Both the position numbers and the translations under genes were made by a program. From NCBI RefSeq assembly GCF_900104485.1, contig NZ_FMXQ01000007.1, positions 62,001 through 126,000 on the forward strand: a stretch of 64,000 nt of DNA. The letters run 5' to 3'. How positions within the stretch are numbered: position 1 is the first letter of the stretch; each line of letters begins with the position of its first letter. A model generated the notes under the pieces. It was not told where the DNA came from, searched no databases, and was given only the letters and a program-made list of their open reading frames with translations. The DNA comes from Bauldia litoralis. Its GTDB lineage: Bacteria; Pseudomonadota; Alphaproteobacteria; Rhizobiales; Kaistiaceae. This document shows positions 24,393 to 33,112 of the stretch, piece by piece.

Positions 24393-25870
24393 GCCGCGCC
24401 GGTCAGCAGCGTGACGGGATCGGCCCCCGCATCCTCGGATGCGACGCTCCGGCCGTTTTCGAGATCGACCAGCCGCGTCGGGTAATCGCCCGTGAAGCAG
24501 GCGTCGCAGAATTGCGGGGCGCCGGAATCGCGATGCGCCTCGCCGACGGCGCGGTAGAGCCCGTCGATGGTCAGGAAGCGGAGGCTGTCGACCTTGATGA
24601 AGTCCTCCATCTCGGCGACCGTCAGCCGCGAGGCGATGAGCTTCGACTGCTCCGGCGTATCGACCCCGTAGAAGCAGGAATGGCTGGTCGGCGGACTGGC
24701 GATCCGCATATGGACCTCCGTCGCGCCGGCATCGCGGACCATCTGCACGATCTTCGACGAGGTCGTGCCGCGCACGATGGAATCGTCGACCAGCACGACG
24801 CGCTTGCCGGCGAGGATATCGCGGTTGGCGTTGTGCTTGAGCTTGACGCCCATGTGGCGGATGGCGTCGCTCGGCTCGATGAAGGTGCGGCCGACATAGT
24901 GATTGCGGATGATGCCGAGATCGAAGGGGAGGCCCGCCGCCTCGGCGAAACCGATCGCCGCCGGCGTGCCGGAATCCGGCACCGGCACCACCAGGTCGGC
25001 CGGCGCCATCGCCTCGCGGGCGAGCTCCGCGCCGATCCGCTTGCGGACCTCGTAGACGCCGCGGCCGTTGACCACCGAATCCGGCCGGGAGAAATAGACA
25101 TATTCGAAGATGCAGAAGCGCGAGCGGCGCCGGTCGAACGGGCGCAGGCTCTCGATGCCCTCCGGGGTGACGATGACCATCTCGCCGGGCTCGACGTCGC
25201 GAACGAAGCGGGCGCCGATGATGTCGAGGGCGCAGGTCTCCGAGGCCAGCACCGCCGAGCCGTCGAGGTCGCCGAGAACCAGCGGCCGGACGCCGAGCGG
25301 ATCGCGGCAGCCGATCATCTTCTTCGACGAGAGGCAGACCAGCGACCAGGCGCCTTCGAGTTCCGACAGCGCGTCGATGATGCGGTCGACGAGACGGCCG
25401 CTGCGGCTGGTGGCGATCAGGTGGAGGATGACCTCGGTATCGCTGGTCGACTGGAAGATCGAGCCGCGGCGCTGCAGCTCGTTCTGCAGCGAGAGGGCAT
25501 TGGTGATGTTGCCGTTATGGGCGACGGCGAAACCGCCGCCGGAAAAACCGGCGAAGAGCGGCTGGATGTTGCTCTCCATCGGCCCGCCGCGCGTCGAATA
25601 GCGGACATGGCCGATGGCGCGGTCGCCGGGCAGGCGCTCGATCACCGCGCGTTCGGTGAAATTGTCGCCGACGACGCCGAAATGCCGCTCGTGATGGAAG
25701 GCCTTGCCGTCGAAGGAGACGATGCCCGCCGCCTCCTGGCCGCGATGCTGGAGGGCGTGGAGGCCGAGCGCGGTGAGGGCTGCCGAGTCCTGGTGCCCGA
25801 AGACGCCGAAGACGCCGCACTCCTCATGCAGCTTGTCGTCGTCGGGGCCGAAGGGCAGGCCCGTCGGCAT
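24389..25870 (-). CDS. purF: Amidophosphoribosyltransferase
   Basis: The first committed enzyme of purine synthesis: PRPP plus glutamine gives phosphoribosylamine. The N-terminal nucleophile domain starts at Cys in LHEECGVFGVFGHQDSAAL after a short propeptide, with RGQEAAGIVSFDG, YSTRGGP and HNGNITN. The PRT domain has VVLVDDSIVRGTTSSKIV. Two starts are possible: a GTG at 25906 with no visible Shine-Dalgarno, or the ATG at 25870 (493 residues) with AGGAG 10 bases upstream, which I prefer. Gene order cvpA-purF is widely conserved. Confidence 0.96.
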   Translation of the reverse strand: MPTGLPFGPDDDKLHEECGVFGVFGHQDSAALTALGLHALQHRGQEAAGIVSFDGKAFHHERHFGVVGDNFTERAVIERLPGDRAIGHVRYSTRGGPMESNIQPLFAGFSGGGFAVAHNGNITNALSLQNELQRRGSIFQSTSDTEVILHLIATSRSGRLVDRIIDALSELEGAWSLVCLSSKKMIGCRDPLGVRPLVLGDLDGSAVLASETCALDIIGARFVRDVEPGEMVIVTPEGIESLRPFDRRRSRFCIFEYVYFSRPDSVVNGRGVYEVRKRIGAELAREAMAPADLVVPVPDSGTPAAIGFAEAAGLPFDLGIIRNHYVGRTFIEPSDAIRHMGVKLKHNANRDILAGKRVVLVDDSIVRGTTSSKIVQMVRDAGATEVHMRIASPPTSHSCFYGVDTPEQSKLIASRLTVAEMEDFIKVDSLRFLTIDGLYRAVGEAHRDSGAPQFCDACFTGDYPTRLVDLENGRSVASEDAGADPVTLLTGAA

Positions 25871-25907
25871 GGCAGTTGCGCTCCTGGCGGGGGGCGAATG
25901 GGTCACG

Positions 25908-26555
25908 CTAGTTTGCTGTTCCCGGATCGGTGTTTTCGATCAGTTGGTCGATGGCGCCGCGCTCGCTGTCGTCATAGGCCGGATCGCCGGGCGCGGCGTC
26001 CGGCGGCGCGGCATCCGACGTCGCCGGATTGGGCGCCTCTTCGGATCCGCCACCGCGGATGCGGTTGAGCAGGGACGCTTCCGCGTCTTCCGGCAGAGCC
26101 GCCATCAACTGCTCGCCGAGATTGTCGAGGAACGGCTTGGTCCGCGCGTCGGCGACCCAGGCCGGCGGCGCCGGCACCAGCCAGTTGAAGAACAGCAGGG
26201 CGATGACCAGGAGCAGGATGCCCCGCACCGCGCCGAAGATGAAGCCGAAGGCCCGGTCGATCGCGCCGACGCGACTGTCGATGACGAAATCGGAGATCTT
26301 CATCGTGATGTAGCTCGCCACGATCAGGGCGACGAAGAAGATCACCGCCGCCGAGACGATGATGGCGATCGTCCGGTTGTCGAAATAGGGCTCCACCAGC
26401 GGCAGCAGCGACTTGTAGAAATAGTAGGCGGCCGCCGCGGCTGCCACCCATGAGGCGACGGACAGGACCTCGCGGACGAAGCCTCGCACCATGGCGAGGC
26501 CCGCCGAAATCAGGACGACGACGATGACGATGACGTCGAGAACCGTAACCGGCAT
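25908..26555 (-). CDS. cvpA: CvpA-family membrane protein
   Basis: A 215-residue inner-membrane protein with four helices (VTVLDVIVIVVVLISAGLAM; VASWVAAAAAAYYF; TIAIIVSAAVIFFVALIVAS; FIFGAVRGILLLVIALLFF) and a hydrophilic acidic C-terminal tail rich in Ala, Pro and Asp. The conserved SRVGAIDRAFGFIFGAVRG lies before the last helix. Named for colicin V production in E. coli and linked to envelope integrity; it sits immediately before purF, as in many bacteria. The ATG at 26555 was preferred over 26597, which adds a polar N-terminus. Confidence 0.92.
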   Translation of the reverse strand: MPVTVLDVIVIVVVLISAGLAMVRGFVREVLSVASWVAAAAAAYYFYKSLLPLVEPYFDNRTIAIIVSAAVIFFVALIVASYITMKISDFVIDSRVGAIDRAFGFIFGAVRGILLLVIALLFFNWLVPAPPAWVADARTKPFLDNLGEQLMAALPEDAEASLLNRIRGGGSEEAPNPATSDAAPPDAAPGDPAYDDSERGAIDQLIENTDPGTAN

Positions 26556-26741
26556 GAGCTCTTCCGTTCCAGGGGCGGCCGGACGGCGCGGCCACAATGA
26601 CAGTTGGCTAACACGATTCTTCGTGTCGGTCCCGCGGTCTCCAAAGGGCTTGCGCGAATCAACCTATGAGTGTAAAATGATAACGATTACACCCAATGAA
26701 AGCTCGCGCTCGTTCCTTTTGCTTCGGGGAGTTCATGGGAC

Positions 26742-27077
26742 ATGAAGGCACTCGCCATCATAGTCAATATCTTCGTACCGGGAAGTGGCACGATAATCGT
26801 GGGCAAGTTGGGGCAGGGGGCGGCCCAATTCCTGCTCTTCGCCCTCGGCATCGTCCTGACATTCGCTGTTGCCGGCCCGATTGTCGGCGTCCCGCTGGCA
26901 GTCGCTGCCTGGGTCTGGGCCCTCGACTCGGCCGCCGGCGACGAAACCGTGACCTCTCGCAGCAAGGCGCCCCGCCAGACCGAAAACGCGCTCAGCTTTC
27001 TTGATCGGCGGGATCGGCATCCATCCGTCGTGCGGCAATCTCCGCGACCAATTCCACAAGCTGACCGATCCCCCTAG
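26742..27077 (+). CDS. Small membrane protein, TM2-like
   Basis: A 111-residue protein. The first 65 residues hold two hydrophobic helices with a glycine-rich turn (IIVNIFVPGSGTIIVGKLGQ, then AAQFLLFALGIVLTFAVAGP), like the two-helix TM2/PspC-like small membrane proteins. The rest is polar and basic. GGGGAG lies 10 bases before the ATG. The last 86 bases overlap the 3' end of radA on the opposite strand, so the polar tail may be a read-through product of sequence constrained by radA. Function unknown. Confidence 0.65.
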   Translation: MKALAIIVNIFVPGSGTIIVGKLGQGAAQFLLFALGIVLTFAVAGPIVGVPLAVAAWVWALDSAAGDETVTSRSKAPRQTENALSFLDRRDRHPSVVRQSPRPIPQADRSP

Positions 27078-28401
27078 TCGTCATCCCGGCGACGTCCTGT
27101 CCGGCCGATGCCGCCGGCAGGACCGCCTGGGCGAAACCGAGCTTGCCGGACTCCTTGAGCCTTGACGGCGCGTGCGAGACCGGGCGCACGGCGCCAGACA
27201 GGCTGACCTCGCCGAAATAGGCGCAATCCGGCGGCAAGGGGGCGTTGAGCCGCGAGGAAACCAGCGCCGCCGCGACGGCAAGGTCGGCCGCCGGCTCGCT
27301 GATCCGCAGGCCGCCGGCGACGTTGAGATAGACATCGCAATCTCCGAGGCGGACCCGGCAATGCGCTTCGAGCACGGCGAGGATCATCGCCAGCCGGCTC
27401 TGGTCCCAGCCGATCACCGCCCGGCGCGGCGTGCCGAGCGTGGTGGGCGCGACCAGCGCCTGTATCTCGACCAGCACGGGCCGGGTGCCTTCCATGCCGG
27501 CGAAGACCGCGGCGCCCGGCGTCTTCGAATTGCGCTCGCCGAGAAAGAGTTCGGACGGGTTTGGCACTTCGCGGAGGCCGGCGCCGCCCATCTCGAAGAC
27601 GCCGATCTCGTCGGTCGGGCCGAAGCGGTTCTTGACGGCGCGCAGGATGCGGAAGTGGTGGCCGCCTTCGCCTTCGAAATAGAGCACGCCGTCGACCATA
27701 TGCTCGACGACGCGGGGGCCGGCGATCTGCCCGTCCTTGGTGACATGCCCGACGAAGACCACCGCCGCGCCGCTCTGCTTGGCGTAGCGGATCAGCGCCT
27801 GGGCGGAGGCGCGGACCTGCGTGACGGTGCCCGGCGCGGAGTCGGCGGCGTCCGTCCACATGGTCTGGATCGAGTCGGCGATCAGGAGGGCGGGCGTCTC
27901 CTCCAGCGCCAGCGTTGCGAGAATGTTCTCGACACTGGTTTCGGCCGCGAGCTTGACCGAGGCGTCGGCAAGGCCGAGGCGTTCCGCCCGCATCCGGATC
28001 TGGGCGACCGCCTCCTCGCCGGAGACATAGACGACCCGGTGGCCACCATTGGCGAGCGCCGCGGCGGCCTGCAGGAGCAGCGTCGACTTGCCGATGCCGG
28101 GATCGCCGCCGACCAGCAGGGCCGAGCCGCGGACGAGGCCGCCGCCGGTCACCCGGTCGAACTCGGCGATGCCGGTGCGCGTGCGCGGCGCCTCGGCGGT
28201 CGAGCCGGCCAGCCTTTCAAGCTTGATGACCCGCCCCTTGCCCGAACCGCGCTTCGGCCCGGCGCCGACGCCGGTCGCGCCGGATTCCTCGACCAGCGCG
28301 TTCCACTCGCCGCAATCGTCGCATCGCCCCTGCCAGCGCGGGCTGACCGCCCCGCAATTCTGGCAGATATACTGGACCTTGTTCCGGGCGGCGGCACGCA
28401 T
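26992..28401 (-). CDS. radA: DNA repair protein RadA
   Basis: A 469-residue RecA-like ATPase that promotes branch migration in recombination. N-terminal zinc finger with four cysteines (YICQNCGAVSPRWQGRCDDC); Walker A GDPGIGKSTLLL near residue 100; the RadA-specific KNRFG motif (AVKNRFGPTDE); and a C-terminal Lon-like domain (NVAGGLRISEPAADLAVAAA, YFGEVSLSGAVR). The frame continues open to 29106 through the next gene region, but the ATG at 28401 directly before KVQYICQNC is the family start. It ends in antisense overlap with the small membrane-protein gene. Confidence 0.97.
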   Translation of the reverse strand: MRAAARNKVQYICQNCGAVSPRWQGRCDDCGEWNALVEESGATGVGAGPKRGSGKGRVIKLERLAGSTAEAPRTRTGIAEFDRVTGGGLVRGSALLVGGDPGIGKSTLLLQAAAALANGGHRVVYVSGEEAVAQIRMRAERLGLADASVKLAAETSVENILATLALEETPALLIADSIQTMWTDAADSAPGTVTQVRASAQALIRYAKQSGAAVVFVGHVTKDGQIAGPRVVEHMVDGVLYFEGEGGHHFRILRAVKNRFGPTDEIGVFEMGGAGLREVPNPSELFLGERNSKTPGAAVFAGMEGTRPVLVEIQALVAPTTLGTPRRAVIGWDQSRLAMILAVLEAHCRVRLGDCDVYLNVAGGLRISEPAADLAVAAALVSSRLNAPLPPDCAYFGEVSLSGAVRPVSHAPSRLKESGKLGFAQAVLPAASAGQDVAGMTTRGIGQLVELVAEIAARRMDADPADQES

Positions 28402-28465
28402 GGGCGATTCCTGTGTTCGCGCTATGTTCTCATGCTTGTATCCCGAAATCAATCGCCCGCCAAGG

Positions 28466-28493
28466 CCATCGCTGCGCACGGACGCAGCGATGG
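28466..28493 (-). terminator. Perfect 11-base hairpin in the radA-NTF2 gap
   Basis: CCATCGCTGCG (28466-28476) and CGCAGCGATGG (28483-28493) with a 6-base loop lie 12 bases after the stop of the minus-strand NTF2-like gene. There is no T run on either strand, so it may be a terminator, an RNA-end stabiliser, or both. Confidence 0.5.
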
Positions 28494-28505
28494 AACGCGA
28501 GGTGC

Positions 28506-29021
28506 TCAGTCGGCGAATTGCCGGTTCGGGAGGCTCGGGTCGGCGATCTTGCGCGCGGCCTCGGCGCCGCAGACCGGCAGCCCCGTCGGATCGAGAAGCC
28601 CGATCTGCACCAGCAGGCTCGCCTGATCCCAGTAGATGTGCTCGTGGCTGACCTTGCCGTCCTTGAAGCCGACGATCACCACCAGGGCGATCTCGACCTT
28701 CTTTCCGGTTGGCGCGACACCGGGCAGCATCCAGTCGATCGGCGTCGTATGGGTGAAGCTGATGAAGTTCTCCTCGACGATCTGGTCCTCGCCGACGGTG
28801 CGCGTGAGGGTGGTCAGCACGACGTCGGGCGGGAAGAACTTGCCGACCAGATGGTCGCGGTAGAAGGCCCGAACGCCGTCGTGACCGACGCCGCCCATCA
28901 GGGTCGGGACGTTGGTGAGGTGCGGCGCGTCGGACATGGTTGCCATGGTTGTGTCGAGGTCGCCGGCCAGTTCGGCGTCGACGTGGCGCTTGAAGGCATC
29001 GATCTTCGCTTGCTTGGACAT
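28506..29021 (-). CDS. NTF2-like / SnoaL-type protein
   Basis: A 171-residue protein of the nuclear transport factor 2-like fold. It starts SKQAKIDAFKRHVDAELAGD and has FYRDHLVGKFFPPDVVLTTL, the strand VGEDQIVEENFISFTHT, and the typical late strands VEIALVVIVGFKDGKVSHEH and IYWDQASLLVQIGLLD. Similar proteins are annotated as ester cyclases or carboxymethylenebutenolidase-like without proof; ligand unknown. The ATG at 29021 has AAGGAG at good distance, and 15 residues upstream in frame are discarded. Confidence 0.85.
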   Translation of the reverse strand: MSKQAKIDAFKRHVDAELAGDLDTTMATMSDAPHLTNVPTLMGGVGHDGVRAFYRDHLVGKFFPPDVVLTTLTRTVGEDQIVEENFISFTHTTPIDWMLPGVAPTGKKVEIALVVIVGFKDGKVSHEHIYWDQASLLVQIGLLDPTGLPVCGAEAARKIADPSLPNRQFAD

Positions 29022-29109
29022 GGGCGCGCTCCTTGTGCGGCAGTCGCCGCGGGTTGATGGCATCATGCACCCGGCAACCTGCGATCGGATTAACGCCGCA
29101 GGACAAGTC

Positions 29110-30222
29110 TCAGGGGCGGTAACGCCGGTGATACCGCCGGCCCAGGCTCGTCAGCAGTTCGTAGCCGATGGTGCCGGCGCGTTCGGCGACCTCGTCGACG
29201 GGGATGTTGGGGCCGAAGAGCTCGACCCAGTCGCCGCGCCGGGCATCGGAGATTTCGGTGACGTCGATGGTGATCAGGTCCATCGAAACGCGGCCGACGA
29301 GGGGGGCGGCGCGGCCGCGCAGGAAGGCAAGGGCGCCGGGGCGCTGGTCGGAGGAACTGGCGTGGCGGGGATAGCCGTCGGCATACCCCACCGCGAGGAT
29401 GGCGAGGCGGCTCGGCCGGTCGAGCGCCTCGGTCGCGCCGTAGCCGACGGTTTCACCGGGCGCCGCGTCGCGGACCTGGAGGATGCGGGCTTCCAGCGTC
29501 GCAACCGGACGCATCGGGTTGACGGCGTCGTTGACCGCCGCGCCGCCATAGAGCGCGATGCCCGGCCGGACGAGGTCGAAACGGTAATCGGGCCCGAGAA
29601 AAATGCCGGCCGAATTGGCCAGCGATGCGGGCACGTCGGGCAGGCGGGCGCGAACCGCGCGGAAGGCGTCGCGTTGGCGTTGGTTGAGCGGGTGGTCCGG
29701 CGTATCGGCGCAGGCAAGATGGCTCATCACCAGCGTCAGGCCGAGGGTGTCGGCAAGGCCGGGCCCGGCGAGGAGCGCCTCCGCCTCGCCAAGGCCGAGG
29801 CCCATGCGGTGCATGCCGGTGTCGATGTGAAGGGCTGCGTGCGCGGCCGGGTTCTGCCGGCGGTGGGCCGTCCACTCCTCGATCTCGGGAAGCGATGAGA
29901 GGACCGGGCGAAGGTTTGCCTGCGCATAGGTGGCGGCGGCGCCCTCGAACAGGCCGTCGAGGATGTAGATCGTCGCCTCGGGCAGCGTGGCGCGCAGCCG
30001 CAGGCCTTCCTCCGGCACCGCGACGAAGAAGGTGTCGCAGCCGGCGCCGGCGAGAGCGCGGACCGCCGGCTCGAGACCGATGCCATAGCCGTCGCCCTTG
30101 ACCACCGCCGCAGTGGCCGCGCCCTCGGCGCGGGCCGCAAGGTCGCGCCAGTTGTCGGCCAGCGCATCGCGGTCGATGGTCAGGCGGCCGCCGGCGAGGG
30201 TCTCGGGCGTCTCGGCGGTCAT
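29110..30222 (-). CDS. alr: Alanine racemase
   Basis: A 370-residue PLP enzyme making D-alanine for peptidoglycan. The PLP-binding Lys is in AAVVKGDGYGIG near residue 42. The substrate-specificity region is HIDTGMHRMGLG, the barrel shows VRPGIALYGG, and the C-terminal beta domain has GETVGYGAT, LAVGYADGYPRHAS and the Met-Asp substrate loop GRVSMDLITIDVT. The second catalytic Tyr is in VGYGAT or its neighbourhood. The frame extends upstream to 30414, but the ATG at 30222 gives family length. Divergent from the E1 dehydrogenase operon, sharing a 151-base regulatory gap. Confidence 0.96.
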   Translation of the reverse strand: MTAETPETLAGGRLTIDRDALADNWRDLAARAEGAATAAVVKGDGYGIGLEPAVRALAGAGCDTFFVAVPEEGLRLRATLPEATIYILDGLFEGAAATYAQANLRPVLSSLPEIEEWTAHRRQNPAAHAALHIDTGMHRMGLGLGEAEALLAGPGLADTLGLTLVMSHLACADTPDHPLNQRQRDAFRAVRARLPDVPASLANSAGIFLGPDYRFDLVRPGIALYGGAAVNDAVNPMRPVATLEARILQVRDAAPGETVGYGATEALDRPSRLAILAVGYADGYPRHASSSDQRPGALAFLRGRAAPLVGRVSMDLITIDVTEISDARRGDWVELFGPNIPVDEVAERAGTIGYELLTSLGRRYHRRYRP

Positions 30223-30327
30223 TTTTCTCGCGCTGCAGGGAGGCGGGGTTGAGCGATCATGATTCGCATTGTCGGCGATTGCCGCTGCGACGACGAGACG
30301 CGATTGTCGATTTCGACTGGCATAGTA

Positions 30328-30355
30328 CTTTTGTTCATGGCAAAAGACATATGTC
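30328..30355 (+). promoter_or_regulatory. Candidate SorC-type operator
   Basis: CTTTTG (30328-30333) and CAAAAG (30341-30346) form an inverted repeat around TTCATGG, immediately followed by the perfect palindrome GACATATGTC (30346-30355). The block ends 18 bases before the E1 start and contains TGTTCA-like half-site sequence (TTTTGTTCAT). SorC-family regulators often bind such AT-rich, dyad sites at their own operon; assignment is inference. Confidence 0.4.
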
Positions 30356-30373
30356 GAAACAACGGAAACGCCG

Positions 30374-32839
30374 ATGCCCAAAGAGCTCTTTGTCGATCCG
30401 CTGCTGATGCGCAAAGCCGCCCGGCTGCAGTTCCCCGATATCCAGATCCACGCTTATGCGACGCCATTGGCGGAAGAAAGGCAGCGCTACGGCGACGAGA
30501 CGCTGCTGCGCGTGCTGCGCGACATGATGGTGGTCCGCGAGTTCGAGACCATGCTCGGCGCCTTCAAGGGGCAGGGCGCCTATTCGGGCATCGAGTTCCT
30601 CTACAAGGGGCCGGCCCATCTTTCGATCGGCCAGGAGGGCGCCGCGGTCGGCGCGTCGCTGGCGCTTGAGCCGGGCGATCACGTCTTCGGCAGTCACCGC
30701 AGCCATGGCGAGTTCATCGCCAAGGGCCTGGCGGCGATTGCCGGGCTGGAGCCGGCCGCGCTCCAGGCGATCATGGAAGAGCACCAGGGCGGCGCCCTGC
30801 TGAAGACCGTCGAGACCCATCTTGGTGGCGGCGACGAGAAGACGACGGCGGAAAAATTCCTGCTGCTCGGCCTGCTCGCCGAGATCTTCATGCGCGCCAA
30901 CGGCTTCAACGGCGGCATGGGCGGCTCGATGCACGCCTTCTTCCTGCCCTTCGGCGCCTATCCCAACAACGCCATTGTCGGCGCGTCGGCCGGCATCGCC
31001 ACCGGGTCGGCTATGCGCAAGCGTCTTGGCGGAAACGGCGGCATCTCGGTCGCCTATGCCGGCGACGGCTCGACCGGCTGCGGCCCGGTCTGGGAGGCGA
31101 TGAATTTCGCCAGCATGGCCCAGTTGAGCGGCCTGTGGCCGGAAGAGCATCGCGGCGGGTTGCCGGTGCTCTTCTGCTTCAACAACAATTTCTACGCGAT
31201 GGGCGGCCAGACCATCGGCGAGACCGCCGGCTGGGACCGGCTGTCGCGGATCGGCGCCGGCATCAACCCGTCGGCGATGCATGCCGAGACCGTCGATGGC
31301 GCCAACCCGCTCGCCGTCGCCGACGCGGTTGCGCGCAAGCGCGCGCTGCTGGTCGAGGGCAAGGGGCCGGGCTTGCTGGATATCGAGTGCTACCGCTTCT
31401 CCGGTCACTCGACCACCGACGCCAATGTCTACCGCTCGCGCGATGAGTTGAAGGCGTGGGAGGCCAACGACCCGATCGTGCTGTTCGCTGCCACTCTCAA
31501 GGAAGCCGGCATTCTCGACGATGCGGCCGAGGCCGAAATGCGAGACGGTGTCGCCGGGCTGATGCGCGGGGTGACCCAGGCGGCGGTCGATCCGGCGATC
31601 GCCCCGCCGGTCGATATCCGCAAGGACCCGACGCTGATCGGCAAGCTGATGTTCTCCAACACCGCGATCGAACTGCCGGCCGAGCCGCAGGGCGGGCTGC
31701 CCGATCCGACCACCTCGTCGCGCGTCCGCCAGCTTGCCAAGAAGGCGCGCTACGGCCTCGACGAGAATGGCGAGCGCCACTCGCCGATGCGCGCCGTCAC
31801 CATCCGCGACGCGCTGTTCGAGTCGCTGCTCCACCACTTCACCCATGACCCGTCGCTGATCGGCTATGGCGAGGAATGCCGCGAATGGGGCGGCGCCTTC
31901 GGCGTCTATCGCGGATTGTCGGACATTCTCCCCTATGACCGGCTGTTCAACTCGCCGATCTCGGAAGCCGCCATCGTCGCCACCGCCGTCGGCTACGCGA
32001 TGGAAGGCGGCCGGGCGGTGGTCGAGCTGATGTATACCGACTTCATCGGCCGGGCCGGCGACGAGATCTTCAACCAGATGGCCAAGTGGCAGTCGATGTC
32101 GGCTGGCATGCTGAAGCTGCCGGTGGTGCTGCGCTGCGCGACGGGCAGCAAGTATGGCGCCCAGCATTCGCAGGACTGGAGCGGCCTCGTCGCCCATATA
32201 CCGGGGCTGAAGGTCGTCTACCCGGCGACCCCCTATGATGCCAAGGGCCTGCTCGCCACGGCGCTGTCGAGCAACGATCCGGTGGTCTTCTTCGAGAGCC
32301 AGCGGCTCTACGACGCGATGGAGACGGTCCACGAGGGCGGCGTGCCGACGGAATATTACCAGTTGCCGTTCGGCGTTCCCGATGTGAAGCGGGAAGGGAC
32401 CGACGTCACGATCCTGACCATCGGCCCGTCGCTCTATCCGGCACTTGCCGCCGCCGAGACGCTGGCTTCGGAGCGCGGCGTGTCGGCGGAGATCATCGAC
32501 GCGCGGTCGCTGGTGCCGTTCGACTACGAGACGGTTCTCAAGTCGGTGAAGAAGACCGGGCGCATCCTGCTGGTCTCCGAGGCGTCGGAACGCGGCAGCT
32601 TCCTGATGACGCTCGCCGCCAATATCGGCCGCTACGGCCATGGCGACCTTGCCGCCGCGCCACGGGTGCTGGGATCGCCGAACTGGATCGTGCCGGGCGC
32701 CGAGATGGAATCGACCTATTTTCCCCAGGCGCATGACATCGTCGATATTGTGTGCAGCGAACTGATGCCCGAAAAGAATACCGACTGGCAGGGCTTGCGG
32801 AACTGGGACGGTCTCGACATGTCCCGGCGCGGACTGTGA
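30374..32839 (+). CDS. ThDP-dependent dehydrogenase E1, alpha-beta fusion
   Basis: An 821-residue E1 component of 2-oxoacid/acetoin dehydrogenase type with alpha and beta subunits fused. The alpha part (about 1-450) has GSHRSHGEFIAKG, GGMGGSMHAFFLP and the ThDP motif GDGSTGCGPVWEAMNF ending at NNNFYAMGG; 37 residues separate GDG from NN, about 11 more than usual. The beta part (about 480-821) has MRAVTIRDALFESL, catalytic Glu in GYGEECREWGGAFG, and His in YGAQHSQDWS. It would decarboxylate a 2-oxoacid or cleave an alpha-hydroxyketone and pass the acyl group to the lipoyl protein encoded next. Substrate not evident; a sugar-type regulator and kinase in the same operon suggest a sugar-derived one. 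Confidence 0.93.
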   Translation: MPKELFVDPLLMRKAARLQFPDIQIHAYATPLAEERQRYGDETLLRVLRDMMVVREFETMLGAFKGQGAYSGIEFLYKGPAHLSIGQEGAAVGASLALEPGDHVFGSHRSHGEFIAKGLAAIAGLEPAALQAIMEEHQGGALLKTVETHLGGGDEKTTAEKFLLLGLLAEIFMRANGFNGGMGGSMHAFFLPFGAYPNNAIVGASAGIATGSAMRKRLGGNGGISVAYAGDGSTGCGPVWEAMNFASMAQLSGLWPEEHRGGLPVLFCFNNNFYAMGGQTIGETAGWDRLSRIGAGINPSAMHAETVDGANPLAVADAVARKRALLVEGKGPGLLDIECYRFSGHSTTDANVYRSRDELKAWEANDPIVLFAATLKEAGILDDAAEAEMRDGVAGLMRGVTQAAVDPAIAPPVDIRKDPTLIGKLMFSNTAIELPAEPQGGLPDPTTSSRVRQLAKKARYGLDENGERHSPMRAVTIRDALFESLLHHFTHDPSLIGYGEECREWGGAFGVYRGLSDILPYDRLFNSPISEAAIVATAVGYAMEGGRAVVELMYTDFIGRAGDEIFNQMAKWQSMSAGMLKLPVVLRCATGSKYGAQHSQDWSGLVAHIPGLKVVYPATPYDAKGLLATALSSNDPVVFFESQRLYDAMETVHEGGVPTEYYQLPFGVPDVKREGTDVTILTIGPSLYPALAAAETLASERGVSAEIIDARSLVPFDYETVLKSVKKTGRILLVSEASERGSFLMTLAANIGRYGHGDLAAAPRVLGSPNWIVPGAEMESTYFPQAHDIVDIVCSELMPEKNTDWQGLRNWDGLDMSRRGL

Positions 32840-32859
32840 TCGGCTAGAGGAGAAATCTC

Positions 32860-33099
32860 ATGGATGTACCGATTGTCATGCCGCAGCTCGGCGTCGATAT
32901 CGAGGAAGCCCAGATCGACGAGTGGCTGAAGGCCGAAGGCGACGCGGTGAGCGAGGGCGACCAGATCGTCATCGTCACCACGCCGAAGGTGACGCTCGAA
33001 CTGGAAGCCCCGGCGACCGGCGTCCTCAAGTCGATTGCCGTGCCGGCCGACGAAATCGCCAAGGTCGGTACGACCCTCGGCATCATCGCCAGCGACTGA
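32860..33099 (+). CDS. Free-standing lipoyl-carrier domain
   Basis: A 79-residue protein consisting of one lipoyl domain: MPQLGVDIEEAQIDEWLKAEGD, the hairpin with the modified Lys at residue 43 in VTTPKVTLELEAP, and ATGVLKSIAVPADEIAKVG. The usual D-K-A context of the lipoyl Lys is replaced by P-K-V, seen in some acetoin-type carriers. No peripheral-subunit-binding or acyltransferase domain follows, so it is a mobile carrier between E1 and a separate acyl acceptor. Located 20 bases after the E1 gene with a good AGAGGAGA ribosome site. Confidence 0.92.
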   Translation: MDVPIVMPQLGVDIEEAQIDEWLKAEGDAVSEGDQIVIVTTPKVTLELEAPATGVLKSIAVPADEIAKVGTTLGIIASD

Positions 33100-33112
33100 T
33101 CCGGGACAAACG

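Noticed and set aside
27172-28626. A 484-codon plus-strand frame
   Set aside because: Antisense to radA, which is certain.
26992-29106. RadA with a 235-residue N-terminal extension
   Set aside because: The extension runs out of frame through the NTF2-like gene and the hairpin; RadA normally starts just before its zinc finger.
30335-32734. A 799-codon open frame on the minus strand
   Set aside because: Antisense to the E1 dehydrogenase, whose motifs are unambiguous; no conserved pattern in the antisense product.
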